A DNA stretch of 11,902 bases from CAZNQW01 sp964575225 (GTDB taxonomy: Bacteria; Chloroflexota; Anaerolineae; JAAYZQ01). How positions within the stretch are numbered: the first letter of the stretch is position 1; every line of letters begins with the position of its first letter. The notes beneath the pieces were generated by a model. That model was not told the origin of the DNA and did not search any database. It worked only from the letters and a program-made list of their open reading frames with translations. Positions 6,278-11,902 of this stretch are shown here, one piece after another. The translations under genes and the position numbers were made by a program. Location: contig CAZNQW010000117.1 of the NCBI GenBank assembly GCA_964575225.1, positions 1-11,902 of the forward strand, given 5' to 3'.

Positions 6278-7276
6278 ATGACGAGTCCCAAGATCGAGTG
6301 CAAGGGGATCAATCAAGTGGCCCTCGTGGTCCACGATCTGGAGCAGGTGGCCAAGAACTATTGGACGATCCTGGGCATTGGCCCCTGGGCCATCTACGAG
6401 TGGGAGGCGCCCCTGGTCTATGACCGCACCTACCACGGCCAGCGCGCCTGGGCCCGAGAGCGAATCGCCCTGGCCCAAGTGGGGGCCGTCCAGCTCGAGC
6501 TGGTCCAGCCGGTGGAAGGGCCCTCCATCTACCGCGATTGGCTGGAGGCCCACGGCGAGGGCCTGCACCACATGAATTTCCTGGTCGACGACGTGGACCA
6601 GACCGTGGCCACCCTGGCCGAAATCGGATTTCCCACCATGCAGAGCGGCCGTTTCGGCCCTCCCGAGCAGCGGGGCGCCTACAACTATGTCGACGTCTGG
6701 CCACTGCGCACCATCTGGGAACCGGTGCACATGGCCGAGGAGATGGGCGTCGAACCAACCATGTTCCCCGCCGGCTCGGAGTCCAGTCCTGCCCCCATCA
6801 AATCCCTGGGGATCAACCAGATCGCCCTCGTGGTCCACGATCTGGAAGAGGTGGCCAAGAACTATATGACGATCCTGGGCATTGGCCCCTGGGCCATCTA
6901 CAACTGGGAGGCGCCCCTGGTCTACGACCGCACCTACCACGGCCAGCGGGCCTGGGCCCGGGAGCGGATCGCCCTGGCCCAAGTGGGCGATGTCCAGCTT
7001 GAGCTGGTCCAGCCGGTGGAAGGACCCTCCATCTACCGCGATTGGTTGGAGGCCCACGGCGAGGGCCTGCACCACATGAATTTCCTGGTCGACGACGTGG
7101 ACCAGACCGTGGCCACCCTGGCCGAAATCGGGTTCCCCAGCATGCAGAGCGGCCGATTCGGCCCTCCCAAGCAGCGGGGCGCCTACAACTATGTCGATAT
7201 CTGGCCGCTGCGCACCATCTGGGAACCGGTACACATGGCCGAGGAGATGGGCGTCGAACCGATCATGTTCCCCTAG
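6278..7276 (+). CDS. VOC-family (glyoxalase / methylmalonyl-CoA-epimerase-like) protein, tandemly duplicated
   Basis: 332 residues built from two complete VOC units, each the size of a methylmalonyl-CoA-epimerase-like protein, joined by a 13-residue linker (AGSESSPAPIKSL). By my alignment the two 155-residue halves differ at only nine positions and have no indels. Each half begins GINQ(V/I)ALVVHDLE, has QLELVQP and GLHHMNFLVDD in the middle, and ends with the (V/I)WPLRTIWEPVH strand. VOC enzymes bind a divalent metal with H/Q/E residues. Here the first ligand position, usually His in IDHV, is Gln, with Glu (ELVQP), His (LHHMNF) and Glu (IWE) as likely partners. Start: the frame runs up to a TTG at 6248, but AAAGGAGAAAGGA before ATG 6278 fixes the start there. 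It is the first gene after a strong promoter and leads toward an SDR and aco genes. Substrate is unknown; an epimerase, isomerase or lyase acting on an alpha-hydroxyketone or CoA ester is possible. Confidence 0.88.
   Translation: MTSPKIECKGINQVALVVHDLEQVAKNYWTILGIGPWAIYEWEAPLVYDRTYHGQRAWARERIALAQVGAVQLELVQPVEGPSIYRDWLEAHGEGLHHMNFLVDDVDQTVATLAEIGFPTMQSGRFGPPEQRGAYNYVDVWPLRTIWEPVHMAEEMGVEPTMFPAGSESSPAPIKSLGINQIALVVHDLEEVAKNYMTILGIGPWAIYNWEAPLVYDRTYHGQRAWARERIALAQVGDVQLELVQPVEGPSIYRDWLEAHGEGLHHMNFLVDDVDQTVATLAEIGFPSMQSGRFGPPKQRGAYNYVDIWPLRTIWEPVHMAEEMGVEPIMFP
6305..6769 (+). repeat. VOC internal tandem repeat, copy 1
   Basis: 465 nt (155 codons) that recur almost unchanged 504 bases downstream. 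The copies align without gaps; differences are scattered and many are silent third-base changes. Confidence 0.95.
6809..7273 (+). repeat. VOC internal tandem repeat, copy 2
   Basis: Second copy of the 465-nt unit, ending immediately before the TAG stop. Replacements relative to copy 1 are V-I, Q-E, W-M, E-N, A-D, T-S, E-K, V-I and T-I; all proposed metal-ligand positions are conserved in both. Confidence 0.95.
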
Positions 7277-7583
7277 TATTCCAGGGGGTTCGACCTCCAT
7301 GGAGCCCATACCCGGGGCAGTGATTCGCAGGAGCGATGGTCTCCTGTGAGTGATCGAGCCGGCAGCAATGAGGAAGGAGGTGAAAGGAACAAGATCTTGA
7401 TCCTGGTCTCGCCTGGCCAAGATCGCCTATCGGGCAAACTCAAGCCTTGCCGCCAAGCTGCATCCCACGCCCGCACCGAGTGCACGCCAGGCTTTGAGGT
7501 TTGGCCTAGACAGAAAGAAATCGAGCGTCAACGGCCGTACTTTGCATCAAAGTGCAAAGGAGTTGATTAAGGAGTAAAATGCC
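7277..7583 (+). other. VOC-SDR intergenic stretch with hairpins and an orphan Shine-Dalgarno
   Basis: 307 bases without a certain gene. It holds CAGGAG/CTCCTG as a hairpin with 7-base loop (7328-7346), an exact anti-16S match AAGGAGGTGA (7374-7383), an inverted pair GATCTTG/CAAGATC (7393-7399 and 7418-7424), and a perfect dyad at 7540-7559. A frame open from GTG 7346, or from TTG 7397 (57 codons), ends at TAA 7568-7570, overlapping the SDR ribosome-binding site. It has no recognisable product, so I do not call it a gene. Confidence 0.45.
7540..7559. promoter_or_regulatory. Perfect 20-bp inverted repeat before the SDR gene
   Basis: CTTTGCA and TGCAAAG form a perfect 7-bp dyad around the six-base centre TCAAAG, ending 9 bases before the SDR ribosome-binding site AAGGAG (7569-7574). 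The symmetry fits a repressor operator or a small RNA hairpin near the translation start. No regulator gene lies in the window to pair it with. Confidence 0.45.
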
Positions 7584-8402
7584 ATGAAATTGGAAGGAAA
7601 AGTTGCGCTTGTGACGGGGGGAGGCCGGGGCATTGGGCGAGGCATCGCCCTGGCCCTGGCCACAGAGGGCGCCGACATTGCCGTGGTCGACACGGACGTC
7701 GTAGATAACAAATACAACCAATATGGCATCGCACAAATCCAAGGATATCAGGCGGCGCAGCGCGTGGTCCAAGAGATCAAGGACCTGGGTCGCCGGGCCA
7801 TCGCTATCCAGGCTGATGTGACCAAGTGGGATCAGGTCCAGGCCGCGGTCCGGAAGACAGTGGATGAGCTGGGCAAAATCGACATCTCGGTGCACAATGC
7901 GGGCGTGATCAGCGTCGTACCGGTCGAGGAGATGGAGGAAGAAGCCTACGATCTGGTCATGGACGTCAACGTCAAAGGCGTGTTCCTCTGCTGCAAGGCC
8001 GTCGTCCCTCTGATGAAAAAGCAGGGAGGCGGCAAAATCATCAACACTGCCTCCATTGGGGGAAAGACCGCCTTTGCCACGCTGGCCCACTATAGCGCCA
8101 GCAAGTTCGCTGTCGTGGGCTTTACCAACGGGTTGGCCAAAGAAGTGGCCAAGGACAACATCACCGTCAACGCCATCTGTCCAGGCATCGTTCGCACCGC
8201 CATGTGGGATCTTTTGGCCGATGTCTGGAAACAAGAGGGCGAAACGGTGGAGCAATCGTGGCAACGCCACCTGGATGCACTGATCCCTCAGGGCCGCGGC
8301 CAAACGCCGGCCGATATGGGCGCGATGGTCGTCTTTTTCGCCACAAACGACAATGTGACGGGCCAGGCGTTCAACATCGACGGCGGCACCGAACTGCACT
8401 AG
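7584..8402 (+). CDS. SDR-family NAD-dependent oxidoreductase (acetoin/diacetyl-reductase-like)
   Basis: A 272-residue classical short-chain dehydrogenase/reductase with a Rossmann fold. The nucleotide loop TGGGRGIG is at residues 11-18. An Asp (D36) after the second strand favours NAD over NADP. NAG lies at 105-107, N129 in DVNVKG, and the catalytic triad is S157, Y170, K174 (YSASK). The C-terminus TGQAFNIDGGTE is typical. An insertion of about 20 residues follows strand 2 (residues 38-57, YNQYG region). ATG 7584 is chosen because AAGGAG sits 9 bases upstream; an out-of-frame ATG lies 5 bases earlier. Its place ahead of acoA/acoB/acoX suggests interconversion of acetoin with diacetyl or butanediol, but SDR specificity cannot be read from sequence alone. 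Confidence 0.9.
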   Translation: MKLEGKVALVTGGGRGIGRGIALALATEGADIAVVDTDVVDNKYNQYGIAQIQGYQAAQRVVQEIKDLGRRAIAIQADVTKWDQVQAAVRKTVDELGKIDISVHNAGVISVVPVEEMEEEAYDLVMDVNVKGVFLCCKAVVPLMKKQGGGKIINTASIGGKTAFATLAHYSASKFAVVGFTNGLAKEVAKDNITVNAICPGIVRTAMWDLLADVWKQEGETVEQSWQRHLDALIPQGRGQTPADMGAMVVFFATNDNVTGQAFNIDGGTELH

Positions 8403-8424
8403 CAGCCACGAGGGAGGTGCAACC

Positions 8425-8577
8425 ATGGATCTGGGGCTGAAAGGAAAAGTGGCGTTGATCACAGACGGCAGCCGGGGCATCGGCAAACCGGTGACATTCC
8501 TGGCCTCCGACAAAGCCAGCTTTATCACCGGGCAGGCCATCAACGTCGATGGTGGCTTGGTCAAGGCCACCATCTGA
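8425..8577 (+). pseudogene. Miniature SDR: in-frame internal deletion remnant (50 codons)
   Basis: A 50-residue frame with its own strong ribosome-binding site (GAGGGAGGTG), ATG and TGA. Residues 1-20 are a normal SDR start (LKGKVALITDGSRGIG) and residues 22-44 a normal SDR end (VTFLASDKASFITGQAINVDGG). About 200 residues between them, including the catalytic Ser-Tyr-Lys, are missing, and the join keeps frame. The nucleotide loop also has TDG where family members have TGG. It cannot be an SDR enzyme. It is not a copy of the upstream SDR, since the C-terminal residues differ, so it is the relic of a second SDR gene of the locus. It lies 22 bp behind the first SDR and might still be translated. 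Confidence 0.85.
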
Positions 8578-8731
8578 GCGCAACGTGGGTGGGGTAAAAA
8601 AACCAAACCCAACCCTTCCCCACCGGGAGTAGGGGACGAATGGCCTCCTACCGAACAACCGGTGTGGGTTGCGGCAAGCAAAACGAGGATAGCGAATCAG
8701 TATCAACCAAAGAAGGATAAGGAGGAATCCC
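8578..8731 (+). other. Gap before acoA with a possible stem-loop
   Basis: 154 bases with no gene seen. GGTGGGG (8588-8594) can pair with CCCCACC (8618-8624) across a 23-base A/C-rich loop; there is no U-tract. The right end carries AAGGAGG, the acoA ribosome-binding site. No convincing promoter is visible. Confidence 0.35.
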
Positions 8732-9703
8732 ATGGCAGAGCTGAACAAAGAAAAGCTTCTTTGGGCGTACGAACGGATGAGGCGAATTCGGGCCTTTGAG
8801 GACAAGGCCGCCGAGCTATTCGCCCAGGGCAAGCTGCCCGGCTTTATCCACCTGTACGCTGGCGAGGAAGCGATTGGAGTGGGCGTATGCTCCCACCTGA
8901 CCGACCGGGACTTTATCACATCCACCCACCGAGGGCACGGTCACTGCATCGCCAAAGGCGTAGAGGTCAAGCCGATGATGGCCGAGCTGTATGGCAAGGC
9001 CACGGGGTCGTGCAAGGGCAAAGGCGGCTCGATGCACATTGCCGATGTGGACAAGGGCATGCTGGGCGCCAACGGCATCGTGGGCGCCGGCGGTCCCCTG
9101 GCCTGCGGACCGGGGCTGATGGCCAAGACCCTGGGCACCGACCAAGTGACCGTATGCTTCTTTGGCGACGGCGCCTCGGAACAGGGCACCATGCACGAGT
9201 CGATGAACCTGGCCGCCATCTGGAAACTGCCGGTCGTCTTCCTATGCGAGAACAACGGGTTTGCTGAAAGCACGCCGTGGGGCTATCACTGCGCCGCTAA
9301 GGACATCTCGGACCGCGCGGTGGCCTACGACATGCCCGGAGCCACTGTGGACGGCAACGACTTTTTCGCCGTCTATGAGGCCGCTGCCGAGGCCATCGGC
9401 CGGGCGCGGCGCGGTGAGGGCCCGTCCCTCATCGAGGCACGGGGCTTTCGCTACTATGGCCACTTTCAGGGCGACGCCACCCTCTACTACACCGAAGAGG
9501 AAAGGGCCCGCCAAAAGGCCAACGACCCGATCGACAAATTCCGCAAGCGCGTGCTCGATCGCAAGCTGCTGACCGAAGAGGAATTGGCCCAAGTTGATGC
9601 TCGGGTGCAGGCCGAGATCGAGGAAGCGGTCAAGTTCGGCGAAGAGAGCCCCATGCCCGATCCGGCAGAACTCACAACTGACGTCTATGTCAGTTATCCC
9701 TAA
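8732..9703 (+). CDS. acoA: TPP-dependent acetoin/2-oxo-acid dehydrogenase E1, alpha subunit
   Basis: A 323-residue alpha subunit of an alpha2beta2 thiamine-diphosphate E1 enzyme, which cleaves acetoin or decarboxylates a 2-oxo acid and passes the acyl group to a lipoyl E2. The TPP/Mg motif is complete: GDGA at residues 145-148 and NN at 174-175. HRGHGH (67-71) and GKGGSMHI (97-103) are family-typical, as is GHFQGD near 243-248, which resembles the GHFEGD of AcoA. The length fits AcoA/PdhA. ATG 8732 follows AAGGAGG. The beta subunit follows after 15 bp, and an acoX-like gene lies further on; acoX association favours acetoin over pyruvate or branched-chain substrates. Neither an E2 (acoC) nor an E3 (acoL) is in the window. 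Confidence 0.9.
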   Translation: MAELNKEKLLWAYERMRRIRAFEDKAAELFAQGKLPGFIHLYAGEEAIGVGVCSHLTDRDFITSTHRGHGHCIAKGVEVKPMMAELYGKATGSCKGKGGSMHIADVDKGMLGANGIVGAGGPLACGPGLMAKTLGTDQVTVCFFGDGASEQGTMHESMNLAAIWKLPVVFLCENNGFAESTPWGYHCAAKDISDRAVAYDMPGATVDGNDFFAVYEAAAEAIGRARRGEGPSLIEARGFRYYGHFQGDATLYYTEEERARQKANDPIDKFRKRVLDRKLLTEEELAQVDARVQAEIEEAVKFGEESPMPDPAELTTDVYVSYP

Positions 9704-9718
9704 GAGGAGGAAGCAACG

Positions 9719-10735
9719 ATGACACGCACAATCACCTTTCGAGAAGCGGTCAACGAGGCCATGCGCCTGGAAATGCGTCGCGATCCCACAGTGATCCTCA
9801 TGGGCGAGGACGTGGCCGGCGGCGCGAGCATGGATCACATGGAGGGCGAGAATAAGGAAGCCTGGGGCGGCGTCTTGGGCGTGACCTTTGGGCTGCGCCC
9901 CGAATTTGGGGGCAACCGCGTTCTGGATACCCCTATCAGCGAATCGGCTTTTATCGGGGCAGCCGTTGGCGCTGCCTCGACCGGTCTGCGCCCCATCGCC
10001 GAGTTGATGTTCGTCGACTTTTTGGGCGTTTGCTTTGATCAGATCTTTAACCAAGGCGCCAAGCTCCGCTACATGTTCGGCGGCAAGGCCAAGTGTCCAA
10101 TGGTGGTTCGCACCATGATCGGCGCCGGCTTTCGGGCCGCGGCTCAGCACTCGGGTTGCCTCTACTCGGTCTTTGCCCACATGCCGGGCATCAAGGCCGT
10201 GGTGCCCTCCACACCCGCCGACGCCAAGGGGCTATTGGCTGCCTCGATCCGCGACGATGACCTCGTGGTCTTTTTCGAGCACAAACTCCTCTACGACATG
10301 GAGGGCGAAGTTCCCGAAGGCGAGTATGTCCTCCCTCTCGGCAAAGCCGACATCAAGCGCGAGGGCAAGGATGTGACCATCGTCACCCTGGGGCGGATGG
10401 TGCACCTGGCCCTGGAGGCAGCCGAGAAGCTGTCGAGCAACGGTGCCGATGTGGAGGTCTTGGACCTGCGCACTATCTCGCCGATGGATAACGAGGCGAT
10501 CCTGGAGTCGGTCCGCAAGACCCATCGGCTGGTGGTCGTGGACGAGGACTATCCGCGCTGCAATATAGCGACAGACGTCATCGCCCTGGTGGCCGATCAG
10601 GCCTTTGACTATCTGGACGCACCGCCCAAGATGATCTCACCGCCCCACGTGCCGGTGCCCTTTAGCCCGGCGTTGGAGGATCTCTACATCCCCAGTGTGG
10701 ACCAGATCGTCAAGACGGTGAAATCCCTGATGTAA
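9719..10735 (+). CDS. acoB: TPP-dependent acetoin/2-oxo-acid dehydrogenase E1, beta subunit
   Basis: A 338-residue beta subunit, partner of the preceding alpha subunit. The N-terminal TFREAVNEAM and MGEDVAGG (28-35) carry the conserved Glu30 that activates the thiazolium ring. TPISESAFIGAAVGAA (71-86) and the QHSG block with His144 mark the TPP/acyl site. The C-terminal transketolase-like domain contains LDLRTISPMD and VVVDEDYPRCN. It is complete in length for AcoB/PdhB. ATG 9719 is 15 bp behind the acoA stop, with GAGGAGG between them, so the two are translated together. A strong stem-loop follows 7 bases after the stop and may set the ratio of acoAB to acoX message. Confidence 0.9.
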   Translation: MTRTITFREAVNEAMRLEMRRDPTVILMGEDVAGGASMDHMEGENKEAWGGVLGVTFGLRPEFGGNRVLDTPISESAFIGAAVGAASTGLRPIAELMFVDFLGVCFDQIFNQGAKLRYMFGGKAKCPMVVRTMIGAGFRAAAQHSGCLYSVFAHMPGIKAVVPSTPADAKGLLAASIRDDDLVVFFEHKLLYDMEGEVPEGEYVLPLGKADIKREGKDVTIVTLGRMVHLALEAAEKLSSNGADVEVLDLRTISPMDNEAILESVRKTHRLVVVDEDYPRCNIATDVIALVADQAFDYLDAPPKMISPPHVPVPFSPALEDLYIPSVDQIVKTVKSLM

Positions 10736-10742
10736 CGTTTTG

Positions 10743-10778
10743 GGGTCCGGCAGGTTGGATACTCGACCTGCCGGACCC
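10743..10778 (+). terminator. Perfect 13-bp stem-loop between acoB and acoX
   Basis: GGGTCCGGCAGGT pairs perfectly with ACCTGCCGGACCC around a 10-base loop, starting 7 bases after the acoB stop; TTTT before and AAAA after can extend the stem around small bulges. No T-run follows on the plus strand, so it is not a textbook rho-independent terminator. It may be a partial terminator, a processing or 3'-end-protecting hairpin, or an attenuator for acoX. Confidence 0.65.
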
Positions 10779-10859
10779 ACCAAAATCGCGGTCACTGGCG
10801 CCCCTGCATGCCAGATCGCTTGCCGTCGCGCCGGGCCGAATCCACTCTTGGAGTAAATT

Positions 10860-11858
10860 ATGTCAACAGTTGGCATCATTGCAAATCCAGCTTCGGGCAA
10901 GGACATCCGCCGTCTGATCTCCCACGCCTCTGTATTTGACAATCACGAAAAAGCCCATATCGTGCAGCGCATTCTCCTGGCGCTCGACGCCCTCGGCGTC
11001 GAACGGGTGCATTATATGCCCGACTACTATGGCCTGGTGGACCGCGCTGCGTGCGACCTCAAACTCTCTTTGGAAACCATGGAGATCCCCCTGAACATGT
11101 GGGCCGACGAGCGCGACTCGACCGAAGCTGCCCGGCGCTTGAGCGAGGATGGGGTGGGCTGCATCATCACCCTGGGGGGTGACGGCACCAACCGTGCGGT
11201 GGCCAAAGGCAGTGGGCACGTCCCGATCATCGCCATCTCGACCGGCACCAACAACGTGTTCCCCAAAATGCTGGAGGGCACCATCGTCGGAATGGCCGCC
11301 GGATTGGTGGCCCGCAAGCTGGTCGATATCGACAAGGTGAGCTTCAGGGCCAAAGCGTTAGAGGTCAGCGTCGATGGAGAGCCCACCGAATTGGCCCTCA
11401 TCGACGTGGTAGCCAGCACCGACCTCTTTATCGGCAGCCGCGCCTTGTGGGACCCAAAGCGCATCCGCGAGATCGTCCTGGCCCGGGCTGAACCCGACAA
11501 GCTGGGCATGTCGTCCATCGGCGGCGTACTCAAGACGATCGATGCCAAAGAACGGGCCGGCATGTACATCCGCCTGGGCCCAGGCGAAAAACGGGTTCTG
11601 GCGCCTGTGGCGCCCGGTTTGGTCATTCCGGTAGACATCCAGGACTATCGCATCCTGGCCCTCGAGGACGAGGTGACCCTCGAACCGGCAGCTTGCACTG
11701 TGGCCGTCGATGGGGAGCGCCAGATCGAAGTCTTTGAAGAACAGACGGTCCGCGTGCGCCTTACCGACCGGGGACCGCGCGTGGTCGATGTGCAACAGTG
11801 TGTACGGGAGGCGAGCCAGCGAGGTGTGCTCACCCTGCCGGGCGAGTTGGCCCCCTGA
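10860..11858 (+). CDS. acoX: AcoX-like protein, NAD-kinase/diacylglycerol-kinase fold
   Basis: A 332-residue protein of the ATP-NAD-kinase-like family, matching AcoX, the protein of unknown biochemical role encoded in acetoin-catabolic operons such as acoXABC of Ralstonia/Cupriavidus. IIANPASGKD (6-15) and LGGDGTNR (105-112) are the nucleotide-binding motifs of the NAD-kinase/diacylglycerol-kinase superfamily, and STGTNN lies at 127-132. The remainder (a beta-rich domain with VSVDGEPTELALIDV and a C-terminal TVAVDGERQIEV) fits a NAD-kinase-type second domain. GGAG lies 7 bases before ATG 10860. The 124-bp gap after acoB holds a strong stem-loop, so expression may be set apart from acoAB. Whether AcoX phosphorylates anything is not established; linkage to acoAB is the main evidence for the name. 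Confidence 0.85.
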   Translation: MSTVGIIANPASGKDIRRLISHASVFDNHEKAHIVQRILLALDALGVERVHYMPDYYGLVDRAACDLKLSLETMEIPLNMWADERDSTEAARRLSEDGVGCIITLGGDGTNRAVAKGSGHVPIIAISTGTNNVFPKMLEGTIVGMAAGLVARKLVDIDKVSFRAKALEVSVDGEPTELALIDVVASTDLFIGSRALWDPKRIREIVLARAEPDKLGMSSIGGVLKTIDAKERAGMYIRLGPGEKRVLAPVAPGLVIPVDIQDYRILALEDEVTLEPAACTVAVDGERQIEVFEEQTVRVRLTDRGPRVVDVQQCVREASQRGVLTLPGELAP

Positions 11859-11902
11859 CGACGCCCCCCGTGAGGGACACCCTGACACGGACACACACTC
11901 AT
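11859..11902. other. Window end after acoX
   Basis: 44 bases follow the acoX stop, with an irregular GACAC-rich repeat and no start of a further gene visible. Any acoC/acoL genes would begin beyond the window. Confidence 0.4.

Noticed and set aside
6197..7420. 407-codon minus-strand frame opposite the VOC gene
   Set aside because: Its internal repeat merely mirrors the VOC duplication; no family resemblance on that strand.
7506..8681. 391-codon minus-strand frame opposite the SDR
   Set aside because: The plus-strand SDR has all catalytic motifs; the antisense frame shows none.

Overview
The window is GC-rich, densely coded bacterial DNA with strong Shine-Dalgarno sequences and TAG as a frequent ordinary stop. 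The gene mix (a bacterial translin homologue, a membrane-anchored Cas4-like nuclease, a lone TldD, an acetoin-dehydrogenase-type operon) would fit a Chloroflexota/Anaerolineae-like genome. That is an impression from gene content, not a proof.

Left block, + strand, 116-3457: a GNAT acetyltransferase, an MFS transporter 12 bp behind it, a translin-family protein, a possible 26-codon basic ORF, and a Cas4/RecB-type PD-(D/E)XK nuclease. The nuclease frame is interrupted by one in-frame TAG exactly between two membrane helices. The two resulting ORFs divide the Fe-S cysteines 1+3 and separate the N-terminal part from the D/ExK active site. Middle block, - strand, 5663-3454: a small calcineurin-like metallophosphoesterase with a readable promoter, then a TldD-type metalloprotease. 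TldD ends tail-to-tail with the nuclease, with a 3 bp overlap.

Right block, + strand, 5816-11858: a near-consensus sigma70-type promoter (TTGACA-N16-TATAAT) followed by a leader of about 430 nt. The genes are a VOC protein made of two almost identical 155-residue halves, an SDR oxidoreductase, a 50-codon in-frame deletion remnant of a second SDR, the E1 alpha and beta subunits of a thiamine-diphosphate 2-oxo-acid/acetoin dehydrogenase (AcoA/AcoB type), and an AcoX-like protein of the NAD-kinase fold. AcoA+AcoB+AcoX with an acetoin/diacetyl-reductase-like SDR points to acetoin or related alpha-hydroxyketone breakdown. The E2 and E3 partners are not in view and may lie beyond 11902. Perfect inverted repeats sit just before the SDR ribosome-binding site and between acoB and acoX.

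The points most worth a second look are the split membrane nuclease next to translin, the very recently duplicated VOC gene at the head of an aco-type operon, and the miniature SDR gene.
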